A DNA stretch of 32,892 bases from Deltaproteobacteria bacterium (GTDB taxonomy: Bacteria > Desulfobacterota > Binatia > UBA12015), in the NCBI GenBank assembly GCA_029262355.1, contig JAJCZO010000223.1:1-32892 (forward strand), in the 5' to 3' direction. Position 1 is the first letter of the stretch. Every line of letters begins with the position of its first letter. Position numbers and translations under genes: made by a program. The notes under the pieces are model-generated. The model searched no databases and was not told where the DNA came from. It saw only the letters and a program-made list of their open reading frames with translations. This document shows positions 1 to 6,859 of the stretch, in pieces.

Positions 1-785
1 GCCGCACCCTCGATGCAGTCCGGCGGCAGATCGCGAACGGCGACTCCATCGACGCAGGCCGGTGTGGCGCGAACCTCGCGAATCCACCGATTCAGATCGA
101 GGTAGGGGCCGATCGCCGGCATGTCCAGCAGCGAGATTCCGACGCGAACCGCAGCCCAGACCGGTGCGGGAACCTCGGCCGCAAAGAGCCCGCCCGCGCC
201 TGCACCGATCGGGCGGGTCGGCACCTCGTCGTCCTCGGTGTCCAGGAGAATCACGTTCTTGTGACCGTAGTGAGGGGATTGGCCATCCAACGGACTGGCC
301 GACTGCGTCCATTCCCAACCGAGGAAGGCCACGAGATCCGGATCGTCGGTCTCCCCCGCGACGGCGTTACATTCACGAATCGCCTGCTTCGTCTCGGCCC
401 ACTGACGCGGGGTGATGAACTCGGCGTGATCGTTCAGGCTGAAAAAGTCGAGCTCCGAGCAGAAACGCGCAAAGTCACAGGCGTCGGCGGGCGGGTGCAC
501 GCCCTCCCCCTGAAACAGTGGGAGCGAGAACACGAAGGCGTCGGCCGAAAACGTGGTGTGCACGTGCAGGTCACCGAACAAGATCTGGCTGTCAGAGCCT
601 TCGGGCTGGCGCGCTTCGCGCGCAGCCACCGCGGTGGGCGGCAGGGTGTCGGTCGTGATGACGCCGCGCGTGTGGAGCTCGCCGAACGTACCCTCCGAAA
701 TCGCCCACCCCACGGCGAGAACGACGACGAGGAAGGCAAACACACCGCCCGCGGCCCAACCCAGAATACGCAGGAATCGCCTCAT
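1..785 (-). CDS. DUF3604 family protein, PHP-like metal-binding (3' end cut by window edge)
   Basis: This frame is open from an ATG at 785 to the left edge, giving 261 residues without a stop. The ATG has a GGAG ribosome site four bases upstream. Residues 5-30 form one hydrophobic segment, either a signal anchor or an uncleaved signal peptide, which would place the rest outside the cytoplasm. After it comes GDLHVHTTFSADAF (71-84) and then SLNDHAEF (116-123). These His/Asp clusters are typical of the PHP-like metal site of DUF3604 proteins, which are usually about 600 residues. The C-terminal half therefore lies outside the window. Family members are presumed metal-dependent hydrolases, but no reaction is established for this one. 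It lies 91 bases downstream of aroQ on the same strand, with a possible promoter of its own in the gap. The family call is confident; the function is not known. Confidence 0.85.
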   Translation of the reverse strand, partial: MRRFLRILGWAAGGVFAFLVVVLAVGWAISEGTFGELHTRGVITTDTLPPTAVAAREARQPEGSDSQILFGDLHVHTTFSADAFVFSLPLFQGEGVHPPADACDFARFCSELDFFSLNDHAEFITPRQWAETKQAIRECNAVAGETDDPDLVAFLGWEWTQSASPLDGQSPHYGHKNVILLDTEDDEVPTRPIGAGAGGLFAAEVPAPVWAAVRVGISLLDMPAIGPYLDLNRWIREVRATPACVDGVAVRDLPPDCIEGA

Positions 786-811
786 CCGTCTCCACCGAGG
801 AGCATCTCGGA

Positions 812-841
812 TCTATACCCGAGCACCGCGCTGGCCAACAA
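812..841 (-). promoter_or_regulatory. possible sigma-70-type promoter for the DUF3604 gene
   Basis: Read on the minus strand, TTGTTG (841-836) and TATAGA (817-812) are separated by 18 bases, just upstream of the DUF3604 start at 785. Each hexamer is only a partial match to the consensus, so this is suggestive only. Confidence 0.3.
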
Positions 842-843
842 TC

Positions 844-864
844 CAGGGGTGCATGGGACCCCTG
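844..864. terminator. inverted repeat downstream of aroQ, possible weak terminator
   Basis: CAGGGGT (844-850) and ACCCCTG (858-864) form a perfect 7-bp stem with a 7-base loop, 12 bases past the aroQ stop. On the aroQ strand the stem is followed by GATTGTT rather than a run of T, so factor-independent termination would be weak. Confidence 0.35.
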
Positions 865-876
865 AGCCGACCCGGT

Positions 877-1380
877 TCAGCGCTTGCGCCGGGCGCGCGA
901 CGCCGTCGCCGCAGCGCGCAGGCCGAGGAGGTAGCTCTCCGCACCAAAGCCACAAATCTGACCGACGGCGACTGCCGCAATCAGCGAGCGGTGTCGGAAC
1001 TCCTCGCGATGGTACAGGTTCGAGAGGTGCACCTCGATCACCGGCACGTCGGCCGAGGCGAGCGCATCGCGCAACGAGACGCTCGTGTGGGTGAGCCCCC
1101 CAGCGTTGATCACGATGGAACGGACGACGCCCCGCCCCGCTTGGATGCGGTCGATCAGCGCGCCTTCGTGGTTCGATTGGAACGTCTCGACCTCAACCCC
1201 GAGGTCCCCGCCCAGGGCCTCGAGAGACCGATCGATCTCGTCCAGGGTCGTCGGCCCGTAGATCGCCGGCTCGCGCTCGCCGAGCAGGTTCAAGTTCGGC
1301 CCGTGAAGGACCAGCACCTTGGGAGCTCGCAGAGCGACAACCTTCTTCTTGGGCGAGATCTTCTTCGTGTTTTTTTTCAT
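877..1380 (-). CDS. aroQ: type II 3-dehydroquinate dehydratase
   Basis: This enzyme dehydrates 3-dehydroquinate to 3-dehydroshikimate, the third step of the shikimate pathway, as a cytoplasmic dodecamer. The 167-residue protein has the full set of type II signatures: [13 protein letters not shown] (26-38) with the active-site Tyr at 41, FQSNHEG (67-73), [17 protein letters not shown] (91-107), and EVHLSN (116-121) with the catalytic His at 118. HRS at 130-132 follows. A lysine-rich extension of about 18 residues precedes the core. Two GTG codons lie directly before the ATG at 1380; the ATG is preferred, although no clear ribosome site is seen. An A8 run begins in the start codon's second triplet. 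It is separated from aroK-aroB, which lie 4-5 kb away on the same strand. The functional call is secure. Confidence 0.95.
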   Translation of the reverse strand: MKKNTKKISPKKKVVALRAPKVLVLHGPNLNLLGEREPAIYGPTTLDEIDRSLEALGGDLGVEVETFQSNHEGALIDRIQAGRGVVRSIVINAGGLTHTSVSLRDALASADVPVIEVHLSNLYHREEFRHRSLIAAVAVGQICGFGAESYLLGLRAAATASRARRKR

Positions 1381-1488
1381 CACCACGGCTCGCGCCCGGA
1401 GCTATCCCCATCGCCCCGTCACGTCAATCGCTCTGCCACGAGCGTGGATCCCACTGCCCTGGCCGGGGCGATCCCCGAGCTTCCTCAG

Positions 1489-1911
1489 ATGTCGCGTCTG
1501 CGGATGGTTCTCTCGGTGAAGGGCACGATCGCGCTCTTCGCACTCGCCCTTCCCATGCTGTTCTTGCCTCTCGAGGTTTTTCAGCTGGTCGGCATTCCAG
1601 AGTATTCGGAGCCGTCGTCGTTTTTCATCCGGCTGTGCGGCGCGATGATCCTCACCGTCGCGACCTTCCAGCTTTGGACATGCATCGACGTCTCCCACAA
1701 GAAGGGCGGCGTGGTCGGGACGCTCGTCGAGTGCACCGTCACGCTGCTGGTGATCTGGCACGACATCTTCTACGGCGACATGGCGACGTGGCCGGTTCGC
1801 GGGAAGTTTCTCGTTGCGGGTTTCGCGTTCCTCGAATTCGGCTTCCTGATCGCAATCCTCGTCACCGGGTACGGCGCGATCTTCTCGGACGACGAAGCGC
1901 CCGCGGTCTGA
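1489..1911 (+). CDS. small four-helix membrane protein, unknown function
   Basis: The 140-residue product is mostly hydrophobic. Four membrane segments are visible, at about residues 9-32, 44-66, 76-98 and 108-134, joined by short polar loops such as DVSHKKGG. The last residues are acidic. I recognise no family. The frame stays open far upstream, but that part lies opposite aroQ and has shadow-like composition. The protein therefore most likely starts at the ATG at 1489, or at the ATG at 1504 (MVLSVKG); neither has a strong ribosome site. It is the only plus-strand gene in the first 12 kb and faces the Ig-like lipoprotein gene across a shared terminator. Gene reality is supported by the sustained amphipathic pattern and the clean stop. 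Function is unassigned. Confidence 0.65.
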   Translation: MSRLRMVLSVKGTIALFALALPMLFLPLEVFQLVGIPEYSEPSSFFIRLCGAMILTVATFQLWTCIDVSHKKGGVVGTLVECTVTLLVIWHDIFYGDMATWPVRGKFLVAGFAFLEFGFLIAILVTGYGAIFSDDEAPAV

Positions 1912-1927
1912 CCGGCGCCCAAACGAC

Positions 1928-1965
1928 AAGCGCCCCGAGAGTTCCGAAGACCCCCCGGGGCGCTT
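1928..1965. terminator. bidirectional terminator hairpin between convergent genes
   Basis: AAGCGCCCCG (1928-1937) and CGGGGCGCTT (1956-1965) form a perfect 10-bp stem with an 18-base loop. It lies between the 3' ends of the small membrane protein gene (stop at 1911) and the Ig-like lipoprotein gene (stop at 1990). The stem ends in A/T on both sides, so it can serve both strands, though the T-runs are short. Confidence 0.7.
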
Positions 1966-1989
1966 TGCCCAGCTGCGGCTCGTACCGAG

Positions 1990-4476
1990 TTACGGCACGG
2001 ATACGCTGATCGAGAGCGTGTTCGGCGAGCCCTCGCTATCGGTGATGAGAATCTGTCCGGTCGTCGGGACGGCGGGCGCCGTGTAGTCGAAAGCGCCCGG
2101 CGCCGGCAGCGGGCTGCCGGTGATGAATCCGCCCAGCCCTCCGGTCAGAGTGATCGTGTACGGCGGCGTGCCACCGCTCGTGATCGTGATGGTCTCCGTG
2201 GCGCTGAGTCCAACGCTGAGAGGTCCCTCCTTGTCGACCTTGATGACCGACCCCGCGGTGTTGTTCACCGCGGCGCTCGTCACCTGGCCGTTGGAGTCAC
2301 TGATCAGGATCGTAAAGTTGCCCGCCGTCGTCGCAAGGTAGCTGAACGTCGCGCCCGACGCCGGAACCGTCGTCGGAGTCGCTGTCCCACCACTGGCGCT
2401 CACCGAGTACGGCGGCACGCCACCGGTCACGGCGAAGAGCTGCGTCTGGCCCACATCGAGGGCCGCGAAACCCGGCACCACACTCGGCGGCCCCGGGGTC
2501 GGGGTCACGACAGGAGGTGCCGGTGTCGGAGCCGGCGGGATGACCGGTGCCGGCAGCTTGAAGCTGGTGTTGGTCGTGATCGAAGTCCCCTCGACCGTCG
2601 CCGTGACACTCGCCGTCTGCCCCGCCCGCGCGGCGACGTAGGTGAAGCACGTCGTCGCGGTTCCGGGCTGCGGCGAGATCGTCAGGAGCGGCCCCCCATC
2701 GTCACAGCCCGCCTTGTACTGATCGACGGTGCAGGGAACCTCCGCATTCGTGAAGCTCTGTCCGATGACGTCCGCGAATCCGACCGGCGTCACCGGCCCC
2801 CAGTTGACGGCAATCCCCGTCGTGACCGGGTTGCCATTGTCGTCGCTGACCAGAGCCGAAATGATGGCCGTCAACGAACCGTCCTGGTTGAGCTGACAGG
2901 CGTCGCTGCGCAAGATTGCCGCCGAAATCCGTGCCGGGTCCCCCGACGGAGTCGTAGTCTGTGACGTGATCCCGACCTGCGCCGTGCCGGTCTTTCCGTT
3001 GTCTGTCTCGGCCGTGATGACCAGGAACTGCGGCGCAGTACCCGCCGGCACCGTCAGAAGCGTAGAAACCTGGCCGTTGCCGTCGCTCACGCCCGTCGTC
3101 GGCCTGATCAAGGGAACGGTCGGAGTCGGGTCCCCGCCCTGCCCGGGCAGGGTGAAGACCACCGGCACGCCCGCGAGCGGGTTGAAGTTTTGATCGAGGA
3201 CTCGCGCCGTAATCGTCGAGATCCCACCGTCCGGCCCATTCAGGGTCGGCGGCACGGCAACCATCTCGACACGCGACGCCTCACGTACCGGCGTCGGAGT
3301 CGCCCCCGGTGCGCCCGAGGGAGCGGGGCTCGCCGACGGCAACGGGGTGATCGATACCGAAGCCGAGACGGTCTGACCCGCCTGGTCGGAGCAAAGGATC
3401 GTGAAGGTCCCCTCGCGAAGGATCTCGTCCGGCGTGTAGAGCGTCGTGCCTCCACGCTCCTGGATCGTGGTAGGCGTGAGAATGCCACCGCTCGGCGTGC
3501 AGTTGTACGGCGGAACCCCGCCCGTAACCGAGAAGGCCTGGCTCTGCCCGACCTCGATCGACGCGCTCTCCGGAGTGATGAACACCTCCGAGAACTCGAC
3601 CGTAACCGTACCCGTCGCGGACGATCCCCGGGCGTCGATGACTCCGAACGTGTGACCGCCCGATACCCGCCCGCCCAGAGTATAAAGAATGGTCGCAGGG
3701 AAGCGTCCGTTGAAGATCAGATCGGCGACGCCAATCCCGCTGCTCGCATTCTCGAGCAGATAGGGCGGCGTCACCTGCGCCACCGAGTCGAGGTCGGCCA
3801 AAACGAAGCCAACATCCGGCTCATCGACCGCGGCGACCGCGGGCGGCTGGTTATCATCCGTGAAGGGAGTGCCGCCAACGATCACGAACTGAAGCTGCCC
3901 ACCGGCAGACGGATCGGTCACCGTGATCTCCGACGGAATCATCGTAGGGACGTCGCCCTCGGTCGGAATGTAGCCCACGTCGAAGACGTTCACGTAGATG
4001 AGACCACTCAAGCGCAAGTTCCGCGAGGTAGCGGCGACGATTCCCATCCGGCCGGCCTGACTTGGCGCAACGACGGTCACCTGAGCGATGCCGTTGCCAT
4101 CGGTGATCGAGGCGCCGGAGGGAAAGCCATCCTGGACAACGCCCGCTGGCGGGCTCGCGCTCGGGACGAACTCCGCGTCCGGAAAGTTCGCAATGAACCC
4201 GACCGGAACCCCGGCCAGAGGCTGCCTGCGCGGGTCGAGCAGCTGTGCGAACACCACGATGCGATCCGCGCGATTCGCGTCGAGTCCCGCCTTCGAGACG
4301 CCCATGGTCAGGCTCCCCGCGTTGCTCGTCGTCCCGACCGGATCGAGCACGAACTGCGGCGTCCGCGGCGCGGGATCCGAATTCGTACTATTGGTGCCCC
4401 CACCACAGCTCGAGAGCCCAAAGGCACTCAAGACCATGAGCGCCACCGCTCCACTCCACCCCACATACCTTCTCAT
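1990..4476 (-). CDS. large lipoprotein with repeated Ig-like (Big_1-type and GG-PPY) modules
   Basis: The 828-residue protein starts at an ATG with GGGGAGG six bases upstream. Residues 1-23 are a lipoprotein signal with lipobox LSSC (Cys24), so the mature protein is lipid-anchored in the envelope. Three invasin/Big_1-like modules are visible, at about 60-165, 400-505 and 513-640. The first two share the pattern PLAGVPV ... TDGNG or SDGNG ... V. A second module type appears at about 300-377, 668-738 and 748-828, each with a VGQSQ- or VGLSA-like start, then GGVPPY or GGTPPY (319-324, 685-690, 768-773) and a late ITD/ISDS strand. Pro/Thr/Ala-rich linkers separate them (378-398, 641-665). Cysteines in the middle modules could form disulfides. 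It is the last gene of the pil-aro operon, 46 bases after another lipoprotein gene. It is probably a surface or periplasmic adhesion or scaffold protein; a pilus role is inferred from position only. Confidence 0.88.
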   Translation of the reverse strand: MRRYVGWSGAVALMVLSAFGLSSCGGGTNSTNSDPAPRTPQFVLDPVGTTSNAGSLTMGVSKAGLDANRADRIVVFAQLLDPRRQPLAGVPVGFIANFPDAEFVPSASPPAGVVQDGFPSGASITDGNGIAQVTVVAPSQAGRMGIVAATSRNLRLSGLIYVNVFDVGYIPTEGDVPTMIPSEITVTDPSAGGQLQFVIVGGTPFTDDNQPPAVAAVDEPDVGFVLADLDSVAQVTPPYLLENASSGIGVADLIFNGRFPATILYTLGGRVSGGHTFGVIDARGSSATGTVTVEFSEVFITPESASIEVGQSQAFSVTGGVPPYNCTPSGGILTPTTIQERGGTTLYTPDEILREGTFTILCSDQAGQTVSASVSITPLPSASPAPSGAPGATPTPVREASRVEMVAVPPTLNGPDGGISTITARVLDQNFNPLAGVPVVFTLPGQGGDPTPTVPLIRPTTGVSDGNGQVSTLLTVPAGTAPQFLVITAETDNGKTGTAQVGITSQTTTPSGDPARISAAILRSDACQLNQDGSLTAIISALVSDDNGNPVTTGIAVNWGPVTPVGFADVIGQSFTNAEVPCTVDQYKAGCDDGGPLLTISPQPGTATTCFTYVAARAGQTASVTATVEGTSITTNTSFKLPAPVIPPAPTPAPPVVTPTPGPPSVVPGFAALDVGQTQLFAVTGGVPPYSVSASGGTATPTTVPASGATFSYLATTAGNFTILISDSNGQVTSAAVNNTAGSVIKVDKEGPLSVGLSATETITITSGGTPPYTITLTGGLGGFITGSPLPAPGAFDYTAPAVPTTGQILITDSEGSPNTLSISVSVP

Positions 4477-4522
4477 GGCTTCCTCCCCGGCCCTCGGCGC
4501 AACCAGTGTCGCGACCGCCGGG

Positions 4523-5167
4523 TCACCTCGTGATCGTAAATTGGTAGCCGATCTCGTTCGTCGTGTAGCGTGTGCCGTTGTCTGCCTGACCGCGCGCTCG
4601 GAAGAACGCGTTCATGGAATACGGCGTCGCCGGAAGAACGTTTCGGTTCTGCTCGAGCCACGTCATGATCTGCTCAGGGAGCATCTGCCCCACGAGCTGC
4701 GCGTAGACGAGGTTCGGCTGCCCGCTCGACGACTCGTCGAGCGTGTTCGTTGGGTTGACGCGAATGCCGGAGCTGATCGAGTTCTCCGGAGGCGAAATGC
4801 CCGCGCCGGGGATCTCGTACTGCACCGTGATCTCTTGTACGTTGATGGCCATCTCGAAGAGGTTGTTCTCGAGCGCGATGTATCCGCCACACGGGTTCCC
4901 GAACGGATCGTTACGGTTCGGAAAGAACGTCTGGTCGTCGAGACGAATCACCCAAGCACTATCAATGATCGCGTTCTGCGTCGTCGGCTCGGTACAGCGA
5001 ATCTGATTGTCGTCGATCGACTCGGGACCGCGCACGAAGCTCACCGCGCGAAATACGATCCCCTGGTCGTTGTTTCCGTCCGCACCGCCCGACCCACCGC
5101 AGCCCACCAGGCCCACGGCCGCCAGCAGCCCAATGCCTAGCCACCCTCTCCAGGTTCCCGTCCCCAT
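4523..5167 (-). CDS. lipoprotein of unknown function in the pil-aro operon
   Basis: The 214-residue protein begins with a short lipoprotein signal ending in LVGC (Cys23), followed by a Gly/Ser/Asn-rich tether. The rest is polar and looks beta-rich, with two further cysteines in IRCTEP and GNPCGGY that could pair. I recognise no family. The ATG at 5167 is chosen because GGAGG lies eight bases upstream; a GTG lies immediately before it. The gene starts 37 bases after aroB and ends 46 bases before the Ig-like lipoprotein gene. Those two lipoprotein genes share nearly the same ribosome-site sequence, GGAGGAAGC. The arrangement suggests co-transcription with the pilus genes and a joint envelope role for the two lipoproteins. 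That role is inference. Confidence 0.82.
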   Translation of the reverse strand: MGTGTWRGWLGIGLLAAVGLVGCGGSGGADGNNDQGIVFRAVSFVRGPESIDDNQIRCTEPTTQNAIIDSAWVIRLDDQTFFPNRNDPFGNPCGGYIALENNLFEMAINVQEITVQYEIPGAGISPPENSISSGIRVNPTNTLDESSSGQPNLVYAQLVGQMLPEQIMTWLEQNRNVLPATPYSMNAFFRARGQADNGTRYTTNEIGYQFTITR

Positions 5168-5204
5168 CACTGCTTCCTCCCCACCGCTCCGCTTCCAGCC
5201 AACT

Positions 5205-6299
5205 TTAGGTTGCGCGGAGTGAATCCTCGATCTCGTTCGTCGAGAGAAGCTCGAACCGCGTCCGGCCGATCGCCTCGACGCACACGAACTTCACTCGATC
5301 GGACTGTCTCTTCTTGTCGGTCTCGACCGCACGAGCCAGGTCGGCCCGGTCCAGCTCCTCGGGAATGGTTATCGGCAGCCCGAAGCGTTTCAGAAGGGCG
5401 GCCATTCGGGCCACGTCTGGCGCGGGGAATCCGTGCCGTGCCGCCGAGAGTCGGGCCGCGAAGACCATCCCGATCGCGACGGCTTCGCCGTGCAAAAACC
5501 TGCTATATTCGGTCATCGCCTCGACCGCGTGGCCCAGCGTGTGTCCGAAGTTCAGGATGGCTCGAAGGCCGCCCTCTCTCTCGTCTTCCATCACGACCCG
5601 GGCCTTCGCGGCGGCACACTGATGCACCACGTCGGCGAGAATGTCTCGGTCGAGGTTCAGAATCGACTCGGCCTCGTTCTCGAGCAACTCGAAGAGCTTC
5701 GGCGACAGGATCACCCCGTACTTCACAACCTCGGCGATGCCGGCCCGGAGTTCCCGCACCGGGAGCGAGGCCAGCGTCCCGACGTCCGCGAGAACGAACC
5801 GAGGCTGATGAAACGCACCCACGAGATTCTTGCCGGCCCGCAGATTCACGCCAGTCTTGCCACCGATCGACGAGTCCACTTGTGCGAGTAGCGTCGTCGG
5901 CACTTGGACAACGTCGATCCCGCGAAGAAACGAGGCCGCGGCGAACCCGGTGAGATCGCCGATCACTCCACCGCCGAGCGCGATCAAGGTCGAGGAGCGC
6001 TCGATCCGCGCAGACGCGAGCTCTTCGTGCACCCTCTCGAGCTCACCCAGGTTCTTGTGCTTCTCTCCGGCGGGCACGATGACTTGCGACACCGAGAAAC
6101 CGGCGCCCGTGAGCGACTCCCGCACGCGTGCTCCGTAGAGCGGCTCGACCACCGGGTCGGTGATGAGCGCGATCTTCTTCCCCTTGAGAATCGGGGCGAG
6201 GCATTCGCCGATGCGCCCGAGAGATTCAACTCCCACCTCGATGTCGTAGGAACGATCGCGCAACTCGAGCGTGATCCGCGGGAGGCCACTCAAGAGCAC
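5205..6299 (-). CDS. aroB: 3-dehydroquinate synthase
   Basis: AroB converts DAHP to 3-dehydroquinate, the second shikimate-pathway step, using NAD and a divalent metal. The 364-residue length is normal. The NAD/substrate core reads ALGGGVIGDLTGFAA (107-121), then QVPTTLLAQVDSSIGGKTG (132-150). The metal ligands are visible as Glu190 in AGIAEVVKYG, His253 in FGHTLGHA and His270 in HGEAVAIGM. The start is GTG at 6299, inside the end of aroK (10-base overlap), and no ATG lies nearby. This overlap implies translational coupling of kinase and synthase. The placement of aroK-aroB behind pilQ is a common proteobacterial arrangement. Function is secure. Confidence 0.97.
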   Translation of the reverse strand: MLLSGLPRITLELRDRSYDIEVGVESLGRIGECLAPILKGKKIALITDPVVEPLYGARVRESLTGAGFSVSQVIVPAGEKHKNLGELERVHEELASARIERSSTLIALGGGVIGDLTGFAAASFLRGIDVVQVPTTLLAQVDSSIGGKTGVNLRAGKNLVGAFHQPRFVLADVGTLASLPVRELRAGIAEVVKYGVILSPKLFELLENEAESILNLDRDILADVVHQCAAAKARVVMEDEREGGLRAILNFGHTLGHAVEAMTEYSRFLHGEAVAIGMVFAARLSAARHGFPAPDVARMAALLKRFGLPITIPEELDRADLARAVETDKKRQSDRVKFVCVEAIGRTRFELLSTNEIEDSLRAT

Positions 6300-6823
6300 G
6301 CTCCCTGCGACCTCGCCGCCGCGTCCACGGCCGCTTCGATCGCATCCACGACTTGCCCGATGGACAGATCCGAGGTGTCGATCCGGCGTGGAATGCGCGC
6401 GTACGCCGGCTCTCGCTCTGCCTGCAACTCGCGGATGCGCCCCAGCAGGTCCGAGTGCCCCGCGAGCATCGGCCGATCGTCGACACTTGGACCAACTCGA
6501 CGCACCACCGCCTCGGGGCTCGCCACGAGGCAGACCATGAAGCCGCCGTCGGAGAGGGCCTCGCGGTTCTCGTCGTCCACGACCGCGCCGCCCCCAGCGG
6601 CAATCACGGCGTCATCCAGGGCACACGCGTCGCGCACGACTCGCTTCTCGAGCTCCCGGAACGCAATCTCCCCCTGCTTGGCAAAGACTTCGCGCACAGA
6701 CATGCCGGCACGTTCCTCGATCCAAGAATCGAGGTCGACGAACGGAAGCCCACGACGATCGGCCAAGCTACGTCCGACCGCGCTCTTTCCTGTTCCCATG
6801 AATCCAGCCAGCACGATTCGCAT
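6290..6823 (-). CDS. aroK: shikimate kinase
   Basis: AroK phosphorylates shikimate with ATP in the cytoplasm, the fifth step of the shikimate pathway. The 177-residue protein has the Walker A loop GFMGTGKS (7-14), the shikimate-binding DLDSWIE region with Asp30/Asp32, Arg57 in FRELE, the GGG motif at 77-79, and a DDRPML lid segment. The ATG at 6823 is preferred to the GTG directly before it. GGAG is close upstream, and the pilQ stop lies 36 bases away. The gene overlaps aroB by 10 bases. Nothing is missing from the active site, so the call is secure. The alternative symbol aroL is not distinguishable here. Confidence 0.95.
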   Translation of the reverse strand: MRIVLAGFMGTGKSAVGRSLADRRGLPFVDLDSWIEERAGMSVREVFAKQGEIAFRELEKRVVRDACALDDAVIAAGGGAVVDDENREALSDGGFMVCLVASPEAVVRRVGPSVDDRPMLAGHSDLLGRIRELQAEREPAYARIPRRIDTSDLSIGQVVDAIEAAVDAAARSQGACS

Positions 6824-6859
6824 CACTCCAACATCATAGCCCGCGCAGAGACGCGCGGC

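Noticed and set aside
261-1094. Long plus-strand open frame over the DUF3604 gene and the aroQ end
   Set aside because: It is antisense to two recognisable genes and has Arg/Pro-rich shadow composition with no motif.
3190-4533. 447-residue plus-strand open frame opposite the Ig-like lipoprotein
   Set aside because: It is an Arg-rich shadow with no domain; the opposite strand has a lipobox, repeated modules and a good ribosome site.
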